From positions 1-47,193 of the forward strand of contig JAFGVD010000048.1 of assembly GCA_016938135.1 (NCBI GenBank): DNA of 47,193 nucleotides. The letters are read 5' to 3'. Of this stretch, positions 31,643 through 39,110 are shown one piece after another. Made by a program: the position numbers and the translations under genes. Source of the stretch: Coriobacteriia bacterium. Lineage in GTDB: Bacteria; Actinomycetota; Coriobacteriia; Anaerosomatales; Anaerosomataceae. Every line of letters begins with the position of its first letter. Position 1 is the stretch's first letter. A model generated the notes under the pieces. It saw only the letters and a list, made by a program, of their open reading frames with translations. It had not been told where the DNA came from and ran no database searches.

Positions 31643-32482
31643 ATGACTTCTGACGTGCTCGATTCCAAGCGCACTTCCACTGCCTTCGGGTTGACGTTCG
31701 TCCCCGCCGAGGCCCTGGATCCACTGTCTCGACACGAGGTGGAGCCCGCTGGCGCGCTGGGCGAGGCATCCCGGGAGCTTGAGGCAGACTTCGCCTTTGT
31801 TCCGTGCGGCGAGGCGTGGTCAGCTGACGCAGTCCGTATCCTGCTCCGCATGGATGTCGCGCCGTTCTGGGCGGTCGACGGACCGTTGTGGCCTGTCATC
31901 GAAGAGTATGGCGTCGCCGAGGGCTTACGTGCGACGCTGCTGCGCTCTGAGGAGGTCGCCGCGCGCATCGACGAGCGGATAGACTCCGTAATCGAAAGCA
32001 TCGGGCAGGGCGTGGAGCTTGGCTCTCGCGCCCTGGTCATCGCCGAGGACCTGGCCGGAAGCCATGGGCCACTGGTGGCGCCCGATTTCGCCATCGATGT
32101 GTTGTTCCCGCGGTTGAAGCGCCTTGTAGACTTCGCATCTGCCGCGGGTCTCCCAACGATACTGCACTCGGACGGAGATACGCGTTTGCTGCTGGGCGCC
32201 ATCTCGCGTGCGGGATTCGCTGGGGTGCATGCGGGTGGGGGTCTCGATTTTGATGGGTTCGAGCGCCTGTTCCAGGCGGCGCGCAAGCTGGATCTGGTTG
32301 TCATCGGCGGGCTACAGACCGTCGATCTTGGCAGGGGCTTTCCCAGGGCGGCAGAGCTCGGGGCAAGGGCAGGCATTCTGGCGAAGTCAGGCGGACTGCT
32401 TCTGGCCGATGATGGCGGTCTGACGGAGCCTCTGCAGGTCGCCACCTTGGTGGCGGCGCTCATGTCGGCCCGCGAGGCTTGA
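31643..32482 (+). CDS. Uroporphyrinogen decarboxylase-like (UROD/MtaA fold) protein
   Basis: This 279-residue soluble protein resembles the C-terminal two thirds of UROD-type barrels, a fold shared by heme decarboxylase and corrinoid methyltransferases. The best signs are VIAEDLAGSHGPLVAPDFAIDVLFPRLKRLV, then LPTILHSDGDTRLLLGAI, FAGVHAGGG and KLDLVVIGGLQT. In that family the His and Asp in the LHSDGD segment can serve in metal or substrate binding. The N-terminal third is divergent and the protein is shorter than UROD (about 340). No heme or corrinoid gene is adjacent, so the substrate is open. The ATG has no ribosome binding site but a leaderless-type promoter. Confidence 0.65.
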   Translation: MTSDVLDSKRTSTAFGLTFVPAEALDPLSRHEVEPAGALGEASRELEADFAFVPCGEAWSADAVRILLRMDVAPFWAVDGPLWPVIEEYGVAEGLRATLLRSEEVAARIDERIDSVIESIGQGVELGSRALVIAEDLAGSHGPLVAPDFAIDVLFPRLKRLVDFASAAGLPTILHSDGDTRLLLGAISRAGFAGVHAGGGLDFDGFERLFQAARKLDLVVIGGLQTVDLGRGFPRAAELGARAGILAKSGGLLLADDGGLTEPLQVATLVAALMSAREA

Positions 32483-32537
32483 GCAGTGAAGAGTCATCTG
32501 GGACGAAGTGACCGAGAAGATCCTTAGGGAGGCATCG

Positions 32538-33020
32538 ATGACACATCACATGCGTCGCACGGACCGGGCCATAACAGACCCTGCACGAATAGGAGCCATT
32601 CTGAACGCGGGTCGCTACTGCACCTTCGGACTGGTCGATGACGATGAGCCGTACGTCTTCACGCTCAGCTACGGCTACGATGCTTGCGGCAGCCGCATGT
32701 ACTTCCATGCTGCTCGCGAGGGCCGCAAACTGGACATCATCCGCCGCAACCCGCTTGGATGCGGGACAGTGATCCTCGACCATGGCTACACGCCAGGGGA
32801 GTGCGAGCACCCATTCGAGTCGGTGGTCATGGATGGCAAGTTCAGAATCCTTGAAGAAACCGAGGAGAAGCGTCACGCGCTCCAGGTGCTGGTCGGGCAG
32901 CTCGAGCCAGAACCCGCGACCTTCTGGGAGGCCGAGGATCTGGACGATGACGCCCAGATGGATCGCTTCACAGGACTTTGCTTCGAGATCACGGCTATGA
33001 CTGCCAAGGTGGGGAAGTAG
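32538..33020 (+). CDS. Pyridoxamine 5'-phosphate oxidase-like flavoprotein (NimA-like)
   Basis: This 160-residue protein is of the split-barrel flavin-binding family related to NimA nitroimidazole reductases. Visible features are MTHHMRRTDRAITD at the N-terminus, the barrel strand RYCTFGLVDDDEPYVFTLSYGYD, MYFHAAREGRKLDIIRRNP, and the closing LCFEITAMTAKVGK. Members bind FMN or heme as dimers; the reaction here is unknown. The ATG at 32538 has a strong AGGGAGG site; a GTG 30 nt upstream is less likely. It stands alone, ending 17 nt from the convergent PQQ-propeller gene. Confidence 0.88.
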   Translation: MTHHMRRTDRAITDPARIGAILNAGRYCTFGLVDDDEPYVFTLSYGYDACGSRMYFHAAREGRKLDIIRRNPLGCGTVILDHGYTPGECEHPFESVVMDGKFRILEETEEKRHALQVLVGQLEPEPATFWEAEDLDDDAQMDRFTGLCFEITAMTAKVGK

Positions 33021-33036
33021 CTCGGTAAGGAGCAGC

Positions 33037-34674
33037 CTACTGAGAGCCCAGGCAGTACAGATAGCCGTCTCTTGACCCTATGAACACCAGGCCATGATAG
33101 ACAAGCGGTGTCGACTCGATGGCACCATCAGTCTTGTACGTGCTCTCGTCGGCGATGCTCACTCTGCCCTCTGCGCTGTAAGCAAGGTGGTAGAGGTGGA
33201 CCGTGTTGTCGTAGCCACCGGTGATGATCGCGTCATCAGCGAAGACGGGCGTCGATATGCTGCCGCCTAGCGGCCGGCTGAACTCTAGCAATGGCTTCGG
33301 GTAGGTGCGTCCGTCGGGACTCAGGGCGGTACCGTCGAGCATACTCCGAGAGACGACGTAGAGGTTGCCGTCGACACTGTTGAAGGCTGCGAGAGACGGG
33401 CGGCTCGTCTCGGCACCGTACTCATCGTTGACGGTGACAGAGCCGACGACTCCGCCCCTCCATTCCCCGATACCCCTGTCTGCCGTTGGGAAGAACCAGA
33501 CCACACAGTCATCGGCCGGCATGGAGGGATCTAGCATGTAGGCGCCACCGTGACCCTCGAAGTACTCGCGCTCCAGTCCCACGAGCAGCATATCGTCACG
33601 AGTGACGCAGACGGTGCTGTCGAAGTCGCCGCCAGGATTGAAGTCCCACTCGACTTGCAGGGTCTTTCGGTCGAGGCCATATACGTGTCCCGAGCCGCTG
33701 GCGACATAGATGCGATCGCCCAGGACGGCCGGCGAACCCTCGAGTGCCACGTTCGCGGCCCCGGTGTCCGGGCGTGCGGTCACATCAACAGGCGTATAGA
33801 GCTCAGGTGACGAAGCGAGAATAGCCGGTCGCATGAAGCCGAAGCCCGAGTCTGTCAGCTCCTCGGGAGCAAGCGAATACACGTATCCCGGTTCCACTGC
33901 CGAGATCAGCGTACCGTCAAGCCACAGTGGGCTCGCATCCACGTCCTGGCTGTAGTTCTTCGTCCTGGGTACAGGGAGACGCCATAACTCGGTCCCGCTC
34001 GCATAGGAGAATGCGCGCAGTGGTGCGATCTGGGGGTCCCCGACATCGAGGTCGACGCCGCGTCTTGAGCCCGTCACCACGACCAGGCGATCGCTTTGTG
34101 GACGGCCGGGATCGAAGTAGACGGTATTCGTTCCCTTGATGACGTCATCAAGCTCCGCCCGCCAGACCACGCTTCCGGTCTTCGCATCCACCTTGCGCAG
34201 CCCGTGGTCGTATCCCCCGATCAGCAAGTAGGGGTGCCCGTTCTCCTCGATCAGCGTCGGTTGTCCGGTCCAGCCTGTCCCCGACCACGTGACGAGCTTG
34301 TTGTCGGACTTGCGCGCGGTGAGTCCGCTGCCGATGTGGAGTTTCCAGATGAGCTCAAGACGTTCGGGCGCGGGCCCCGGACCGTAGTAGCGACGTTCGG
34401 CGCCGCCGAGGTAGGTGGGGCAGACCAGCGCATACCCGTCCTCGGCCGCCGTCGGCGCCTGGCTCGTGCTCACGGTCGATTCATCCTGGACGTTCGCACT
34501 TCGGCCATCAGGGGAGGGAGGTTTGAGTACCGGAGCGAATCGCCACAACGCAGCAAGTGTCAGAGCAGCCAGCGTTACGACCAACAGCGGGCGCAGCGGC
34601 TTTTTTCGGTGCACACGCATGGTGCTCAGGGAGGACACGGGAACATATGTCTGGTAGTCGCGCTTCTTGACCAT
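33037..34674 (-). CDS. Membrane-anchored PQQ-like beta-propeller protein
   Basis: This 545-residue protein has a short cytoplasmic N-terminus, one hydrophobic segment (about residues 29-48, LLVVTLAALTLAALWRF) and a large outside part built of beta-propeller repeats. The repeats show the PQQ_2/Trp-docking pattern: KVDAKTGSVVWRAEL, YASGTELWRLPV, GLDRKTLQVEWDFNPGG, and the last blade SRDGYLYCLGSQ. No enzymatic residues are evident, so it may be a scaffold or ligand-binding lipoprotein-like protein. I prefer the ATG at 34674, which lies six bases after TACCAT (another leaderless-type arrangement); ATG codons at 34692 or 34620 are alternatives. It lies downstream of the sulfur operon but after a hairpin. 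Confidence 0.85.
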   Translation of the reverse strand: MVKKRDYQTYVPVSSLSTMRVHRKKPLRPLLVVTLAALTLAALWRFAPVLKPPSPDGRSANVQDESTVSTSQAPTAAEDGYALVCPTYLGGAERRYYGPGPAPERLELIWKLHIGSGLTARKSDNKLVTWSGTGWTGQPTLIEENGHPYLLIGGYDHGLRKVDAKTGSVVWRAELDDVIKGTNTVYFDPGRPQSDRLVVVTGSRRGVDLDVGDPQIAPLRAFSYASGTELWRLPVPRTKNYSQDVDASPLWLDGTLISAVEPGYVYSLAPEELTDSGFGFMRPAILASSPELYTPVDVTARPDTGAANVALEGSPAVLGDRIYVASGSGHVYGLDRKTLQVEWDFNPGGDFDSTVCVTRDDMLLVGLEREYFEGHGGAYMLDPSMPADDCVVWFFPTADRGIGEWRGGVVGSVTVNDEYGAETSRPSLAAFNSVDGNLYVVSRSMLDGTALSPDGRTYPKPLLEFSRPLGGSISTPVFADDAIITGGYDNTVHLYHLAYSAEGRVSIADESTYKTDGAIESTPLVYHGLVFIGSRDGYLYCLGSQ

Positions 34675-34747
34675 ATTCGGATGGTACGCCAACGGGGCAA
34701 ATGCTTCTTGGGATTCTCGGCATGCGCGGGCACACAGGAGTGGGATC

Positions 34748-34783
34748 GCAAAGAGGACGCCGGTCGTCCGACGCCCTCTTTGC
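34748..34783 (-). terminator. Hairpin terminator of the reverse-strand sulfur operon
   Basis: Arms 34748-34763 and 34768-34783 pair over 16 bp. On the reverse strand both imperfect positions become G-U pairs, so the stem is fully paired only in RNA from that strand. It lies 26 nt after the stop of the DsrK-like gene. Confidence 0.65.
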
Positions 34784-34808
34784 TCGATTCATGCATGATC
34801 CATGCCTG

Positions 34809-36092
34809 TTATTCGGCGGCCTTCTTGTTGCCTGGAAGCGGCATCGCTGCAACGACCAGGTCGATGACCTGCCAGATCTCAAGACCAAGCTCGTGGATAT
34901 CGTTGAGCTCCTCGATCTGGAGTCGGCAGTTCTCGCACGGGCAGGCCAGGACGCTGGCGCCACTCGCTTTGAGCTGCTCGACCTTCTTGATACCGGAAGC
35001 CAGGCGGGTCTTCGTGAACTCCTCCATAGCGACGATTCCGCCACCGCCACCGCAGCACCACTGCTTCTCGCGGTTGGGAGTGAGGTCGACGAAGTTGTCG
35101 GTCACTGCCTTCACGATGTCGCGCGGCTGCTCGAACTTGCCGCCGTTGCGACCTAGCTGGCAGGGGTCGTGATACGTGACCTTGCCCTGGATGATGCCCT
35201 TGTCCACCGTGATGCGGCCGGACTTGATGTAGTCGTCCACCTTCTCAAGGATATGGCTCACCTTGAACGGCATCGGTTCTTTGGACCAGGCCTCGTAGAA
35301 GAACTCCGCGACACGGTAGGCGTGGCCACACTCGGGAACGACGATCTCCTTCACGCCAAGGCGCTTGGCCTCGTCGATGTAGCGCTTCGTGATGAGGCGG
35401 GCCTTCTCGGCGTCGCCGTAGAAGAAGCCGTAGTTGGCCGCTTCGAACATCGATATGGTCCAGTTCTCGCCGGCCTCTTCGAAGATGACTGCGGCGGGAC
35501 GGATCGAATGTGCGCCGGCAAGCGCGACATACAGCACGTCGGCGCCCTGCTTGCCCACGGGTACCTGAGCCTCGGGATTGCCGGTGATCTGGCGCACCTC
35601 TTCTTCGATCTCCTTGAACCCGCTGATCATGACGTCTTCGAACATCTCGGCGTTATCGCCCTTGAAGATCGCGGCGTCGGCCAGCTGGCCTAACATCTCG
35701 TTGCCCATGCCTGCGGCGATTAGGATCGATTTTGCCACCGAGAGGATCCATGCGGTGTCGATAGAGAAGGGGCAGTAGTACATACAGCGGCGGCAGCCGG
35801 TGCATGCGTACGTGGACTCGTAGAGCTCCTCAAGGAGGTTCTCGTCGGGGTCGCGCGCCTCGTAGAGCGCCGGTACGAACTCGCCGGCCTTCGTGAAGTA
35901 CTTCTTGTAGATCTGTCGGATCAGCTCAGCGCGACGGGCGGGGAGGTACTTGAAGTCCCCGGTGCCCACGTACTGGTGACACGCGTCTTTGCAGATCGCA
36001 CAGCGTGCGCAGATATCCATGTACTGCTTGAGCTGGCGGTTCATCTTCTTGTCGATGACCCCGGTGAGGGTCGTGAGCTGCTGAGACTCCAT
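34809..36092 (-). CDS. DsrK/HdrD-like iron-sulfur reductase subunit (CCG domain protein)
   Basis: This 427-residue cytoplasmic protein has two [4Fe-4S] ferredoxin motifs (CARCAICKDAC near residue 28 and CTGCRRCMYYCP near 96), then two CCG cysteine-rich domains. These are visible as YHDPCQLGRNGG with WCCGGGGG downstream, and a final ACPCENCRL. The CCG domains in HdrB/HdrD and DsrK bind an unusual catalytic iron-sulfur cluster that reduces disulfides or trisulfides. Together with the cytochrome b-like gene upstream it forms a DsrMK-type pair that passes electrons between quinones and a cytoplasmic sulfur substrate. The ATG has AGGAGTGAG upstream and starts two bases after the DsrM-like stop. 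Confidence 0.9.
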   Translation of the reverse strand: MESQQLTTLTGVIDKKMNRQLKQYMDICARCAICKDACHQYVGTGDFKYLPARRAELIRQIYKKYFTKAGEFVPALYEARDPDENLLEELYESTYACTGCRRCMYYCPFSIDTAWILSVAKSILIAAGMGNEMLGQLADAAIFKGDNAEMFEDVMISGFKEIEEEVRQITGNPEAQVPVGKQGADVLYVALAGAHSIRPAAVIFEEAGENWTISMFEAANYGFFYGDAEKARLITKRYIDEAKRLGVKEIVVPECGHAYRVAEFFYEAWSKEPMPFKVSHILEKVDDYIKSGRITVDKGIIQGKVTYHDPCQLGRNGGKFEQPRDIVKAVTDNFVDLTPNREKQWCCGGGGGIVAMEEFTKTRLASGIKKVEQLKASGASVLACPCENCRLQIEELNDIHELGLEIWQVIDLVVAAMPLPGNKKAAE

Positions 36093-36094
36093 GG

Positions 36095-36817
36095 CTACTC
36101 ACTCCTCACAAGGTTGGCGGAGAATGCACCGATCGTATGCACGAGCTTGCTGAACGGGAAGTAGATGAACAGCAGGTCCGTGAAGAGCATGTGGGTGCCC
36201 AAAGACCAGCCCACGTTGGAGTACACGAGTTCCGAGGGAAGCATCGGCCTGAATGCCAGCAGGCTCTGGAACCAGGCACGGTAGGTCTCGGCATGCACTC
36301 CATGACCGAAGAAACGCATGTGGTTGCCCATGATGATGACGCCGAAAAGCAGGGCAAGCAGCAAATAGTCCTCAGGCACAGAGAGCTGCTTGAACGGACC
36401 GAAGGTGCGGCGGGCGATCCAGTATATGACCGCCACCATCATGAGGACGCCGGCGATGCCGCCTGCCCATCCCGCGAACGCGTTCATTCCCTCTTCGCCA
36501 AGCAGCTCAGGCAAGATCGGGTACTCTTGGATGATCCTGAGGTGCCCGACGAACGCGGCGAGCGCCGCGAAGTGGAACATGAACGAGAACAGCCACATCC
36601 GTGGTTCGATAGAGGCCGATTGTGGTGCGATGAACGTGTCCTTCATGAGCTTGAAGAAGCGGCCCACGCGTGTCTTGGGCTTGGGGAACATGCCCAGCTT
36701 TACCGGGGACTTCGGGGTGGTGGCCCACTGATAGGCTCTCCACCCCATCCCGATGATGAACACCGCGAAGCCGACGTAGACACCGATCACCGCAGTGATA
36801 TAGAGATAAGTCTCCAT
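36095..36817 (-). CDS. DsrM/NarI-like membrane cytochrome b subunit
   Basis: This 240-residue membrane protein has about five to six hydrophobic helices. It resembles the gamma subunit of respiratory nitrate reductase and DsrM, which bind two b hemes and oxidise menaquinol. Candidate heme-ligand histidines are in FHFAALAAFVGHLRI (near residue 85), FFGHGVHAET (near 170) and SLGTHMLFTD/SKLVHTIG (near 210-225). The start has CGAAAGG upstream. It overlaps in operon order between tusA and the DsrK-like gene, so it should be the membrane partner of the latter. Confidence 0.88.
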   Translation of the reverse strand: METYLYITAVIGVYVGFAVFIIGMGWRAYQWATTPKSPVKLGMFPKPKTRVGRFFKLMKDTFIAPQSASIEPRMWLFSFMFHFAALAAFVGHLRIIQEYPILPELLGEEGMNAFAGWAGGIAGVLMMVAVIYWIARRTFGPFKQLSVPEDYLLLALLFGVIIMGNHMRFFGHGVHAETYRAWFQSLLAFRPMLPSELVYSNVGWSLGTHMLFTDLLFIYFPFSKLVHTIGAFSANLVRSE

Positions 36818-36842
36818 TCGCTGCCTTTCGTCTCGTCTCGGG

Positions 36843-37085
36843 CTACTTTACGCGCTTGACCAGGAACACGAACTCGCCGTCTACTTTCTCAGCCTGCAGG
36901 ACCTCGTTGCCGGTCGACTTCGCCCATGCGGGGATGTCGGCCATGGCGCCCGGGTCGGTGGCGACGGCGCGGATGACCTCGCCGACCTCTACCTTGCTGA
37001 TGTTTTGGCTGACCTTGACCATCGGGAGCGGGCAGAGCAGGCCCTTGAGGTCGAGTTCCAGATCTACCTTGATCTCATCTGACAT
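36843..37085 (-). CDS. tusA: TusA family sulfurtransferase
   Basis: This 80-residue protein is a small sulfur carrier. The active Cys lies in LDLKGLLCPLPMVKVSQNI, the CPxP motif shared by TusA proteins. TusA accepts persulfide sulfur and hands it on to DsrE-type partners or biosynthetic enzymes. The ATG is chosen because AAGGAGAAC lies upstream and the protein then has standard length; the open frame further upstream lacks family character. It lies between dsrE-like and dsrM-like genes, typical of sulfur-metabolism clusters. Confidence 0.93.
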   Translation of the reverse strand: MSDEIKVDLELDLKGLLCPLPMVKVSQNISKVEVGEVIRAVATDPGAMADIPAWAKSTGNEVLQAEKVDGEFVFLVKRVK

Positions 37086-37106
37086 GGTGTTCTCCTTATC
37101 GTTGTG

Positions 37107-37128
37107 CCGTGCACCCGGCAGCGCACGG
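37107..37128 (-). promoter_or_regulatory. Intergenic hairpin between dsrE-like and tusA
   Basis: CCGTGC (37107-37112) pairs with GCACGG (37123-37128) in the 61-nt spacer between the two genes. It could be an RNA-processing or attenuation site that sets different levels of the two proteins. Confidence 0.3.
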
Positions 37129-37146
37129 TCGTCTCCAAATGTGGGA

Positions 37147-37635
37147 CTAGATGAACAACTGGATGTCGGCATCCTGAGCCTTCATGATGAAGAAGCCCAC
37201 GCCGACCGGTTCCTTGACGCCCTCGATGAAGGTCTCCTGCGGGATCTCCATGACGTCCATGGACATCTGGCAGCCGTACATGTTGACGCCGAGGGTGACG
37301 GCAAGGTCACGGAGTTCGATGAGCTTGCTGACGTTGTGGTTTCCCATCATCTTGCCGAACATCCAACGACCCATGCCCCCGAAGCTGAACTTCGAAGGAT
37401 TGGCTTTGGTGATGTCACCGCCGTACATCATGCCGAGCATCTTGCCGAACAGCGTCTTGCCAGTGCTCACGTTCTTCTTGATGGCGCGCAGGCCCCAGAA
37501 CGTGAAGAACATCGTGACTTCCATACCCATCGCGGCTGCGCCGGTAGCGATGATGAAGGCACCGAACAGCTTGTCCATGTCGCCGCTCATCACTACCATT
37601 GCCAGGCTCTTCTGGCGGGTCTCCTCTTCCGGCAT
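37147..37635 (-). CDS. DsrE/DrsE2 family sulfur-trafficking protein
   Basis: This 162-residue protein belongs to the DsrE/DsrF/DrsH-like superfamily. Typical segments are SLAMVVMSGDMDKLFGAFIIATGA, MEVTMFFTFWGLRAI and the C-terminal LAVTLGVNMYGCQMSMDVM, where the single Cys (CQMS) is the likely sulfur-binding residue. A methionine-rich middle (GKMLGMMYGG, GGMGRWMFGKMMG) is common in the DsrE2 subgroup, which may associate with membranes. The ATG has a strong GAAGGAGGA site. It follows the ArsR gene and precedes tusA, so the pair likely exchanges persulfide sulfur. Confidence 0.92.
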   Translation of the reverse strand: MPEEETRQKSLAMVVMSGDMDKLFGAFIIATGAAAMGMEVTMFFTFWGLRAIKKNVSTGKTLFGKMLGMMYGGDITKANPSKFSFGGMGRWMFGKMMGNHNVSKLIELRDLAVTLGVNMYGCQMSMDVMEIPQETFIEGVKEPVGVGFFIMKAQDADIQLFI

Positions 37636-37705
37636 CGTGCGGTCCTCCTTCTTTGTGACTCATGGATTCATCATTACCGCGGCCATTGGGCCGATAAGAC
37701 CAGGG

Positions 37706-38029
37706 CTACTCGCCTAACGCGCCGGCATTCCGATTCTGAGCGGCGAGGTTTTCTTGCATCACCTCGGTGATGAGATCGAACGCCTGGATGATCTTCGGGT
37801 TCCCGATCGCGTAGTAGATGTGCGCGCCCTCACGTCGAGAGGTGACCACGCCTTTGGAGCGCAGGATAGAGAGATGCTGTGAGGTGTTCGCCTGGGACAT
37901 GCCCACGGCCTCGACCAGCTGGCTGACGGTGAGCTCTTTGTCCCGTAGTGCACCGAGAATCCTTTGGCGCTTCTCGTTCGCAAGCGTCTTGCAGAGATCT
38001 GAGTGCAGGCAGTAGAAGTCCTGGTTCAC
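37706..38029 (-). CDS. ArsR/SmtB family transcriptional regulator
   Basis: This 107-residue winged-helix repressor type has the DNA-reading helix VSQLVEAVGMSQANTSQHLSILRSKGVV and the wing REGAHIYYAI. Two cysteines and a His lie near the N-terminus (YCLHSDLCK), a possible metal- or persulfide-sensing site; this is an inference. The GTG start at 38029 is chosen for its AGAGGTGA ribosome binding site. An ATG at 38080 would add 17 residues but has no such site. The gene is first in the operon with DsrE, TusA and the DsrMK-like pair and is likely to repress it through the palindrome at 38101-38116. Confidence 0.85.
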   Translation of the reverse strand: MNQDFYCLHSDLCKTLANEKRQRILGALRDKELTVSQLVEAVGMSQANTSQHLSILRSKGVVTSRREGAHIYYAIGNPKIIQAFDLITEVMQENLAAQNRNAGALGE

Positions 38030-38100
38030 GTTCACCTCTCTTCGCTGACGGAACTCTTGCATCAGTGGCTGTATGTCCATAACGGTCTTGCGTCTATCAG

Positions 38101-38116
38101 CATATAAAGATATATG
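38101..38116. promoter_or_regulatory. Operator-like palindrome upstream of the ArsR gene
   Basis: CATATA and TATATG form perfect 6-bp arms around AAGA in an AT-rich island that stands out from its GC-rich surroundings. AT-rich dyads of this kind are typical ArsR/SmtB binding sites. It lies 71 nt upstream of the chosen start, where a promoter is expected. Confidence 0.55.
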
Positions 38117-38220
38117 AATGTAACGAAACTTAGCAAAACAGTTGCCGAAGTATGGGTCTGTGACGAAAATCACGAGAAGCTGCTGATCTTCCTGTCATCG
38201 AGTTTGCGCTGCTACTAGCT

Positions 38221-38248
38221 TTGAGCGCACTCATCCGCGTGCTAGGAT
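38221..38248 (+). promoter_or_regulatory. Promoter of the chemosensory cluster
   Basis: TTGAGC (38221-38226) and TAGGAT (38243-38248) are 16 bp apart, with TGC directly before the -10, making an extended -10 box. This is one of the best promoter matches in the window. It would start a leader of about 95 nt before the first gene at 38349. Confidence 0.6.
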
Positions 38249-38348
38249 TGAGTGGCACGAGCGTGGATGGTTCCGGAAGGCGCAGGCCCGAAGGGTTTTC
38301 GTGCGCTCAACCCGAATTCAGCCGATCAGAACCAGACAGGGGGCCACG

Positions 38349-39092
38349 TTGGCGCTCGAGGGCAACCTCAAGGATTTCTCGCTGGCGGACATGTTCCGAC
38401 TGCTCGCCTCCGGGCGTAAGTCGGGCACCCTGTATCTTGAGCGTCCCGACGCGCAGGGTAAGGTCTGCTTCAAGAAGGGTCGCGTGTTCTTTGCCAGCAG
38501 CAACTGGCACCGCGAGTCACTTGGACGCCGCCTGGTGAAGTCGGCGGTGATCTCCGAGAAGCAACTCAGGCAGGCGCTCGGCCTCCAGAAGATCCAGAAG
38601 AAGGAAAAGGCGAACAGGCGTCTTGGCCAGATACTCGTGGACGAAGGCTATCTGGATTCGAAGATCTTGGAGAGCTTCATCCAGGAGCAGATCAACGATA
38701 CGCTTTTCGATCTCTTCCGCTGGGAAGACGGACAGCTCAGGTTCGAAGCCGATGAGATGTGCGAGGACGAGGATATCGGTATCTCGGTCTCTGTTGAGAA
38801 CATCATCATGGAGTCCTCGCGTCGCCTTGAGCTCTGGAGCCGCATTCGGCAGAAGATACCGACGCCTCAGACCACCTTCATCATGGCCTCGGCTCCGGGT
38901 GACAAGTCGATGGAGATTCACCTCAAGCCGCGCGAGTGGATGTTGCTTTGCTATCTCCACGGGGGTAGAACCGTGAATGAGCTCGTCGAGCTCGCGGGTT
39001 ACAACGACTTCGAGACTGCCAAGATCTTGTACGGCATGTACTCGGCAGGTCTGATCGAGAAGGTCGTGTCCGATGCGGATGTCACCGAATGA
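38349..39092 (+). CDS. DUF4388 (PATAN) domain protein
   Basis: This 247-residue protein opens with the PATAN/DUF4388 signature ALEGNLKDFSLADMFRLLASGRKSGTLYLE, then KVCFKKGRVFFASS. A helical region (LGQILVDEGYLDSKILESFIQEQI) recalls the N-terminal helices of GspE/PilB-like proteins. The C-terminal part (about 185-245) reads like a winged-helix unit (PREWMLLCYLHGGRTVNELVELAG). PATAN domains are thought to act in pilus-linked signalling in cyanobacteria and others. I chose a TTG start (38349) because it makes the protein begin at the family start and has AGGGGG upstream; a GTG at 38301 would add 16 residues. It is the first gene of the chemosensory cluster. Confidence 0.82.
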   Translation: MALEGNLKDFSLADMFRLLASGRKSGTLYLERPDAQGKVCFKKGRVFFASSNWHRESLGRRLVKSAVISEKQLRQALGLQKIQKKEKANRRLGQILVDEGYLDSKILESFIQEQINDTLFDLFRWEDGQLRFEADEMCEDEDIGISVSVENIIMESSRRLELWSRIRQKIPTPQTTFIMASAPGDKSMEIHLKPREWMLLCYLHGGRTVNELVELAGYNDFETAKILYGMYSAGLIEKVVSDADVTE

Positions 39093-39110
39093 TGAGCCTG
39101 GGCCATAGTC

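Noticed and set aside
34096-35172. Forward open frame opposite the PQQ-propeller and DsrK-like genes
   Set aside because: It crosses two convincing reverse-strand genes and a terminator, and its translation has no recognisable domains.
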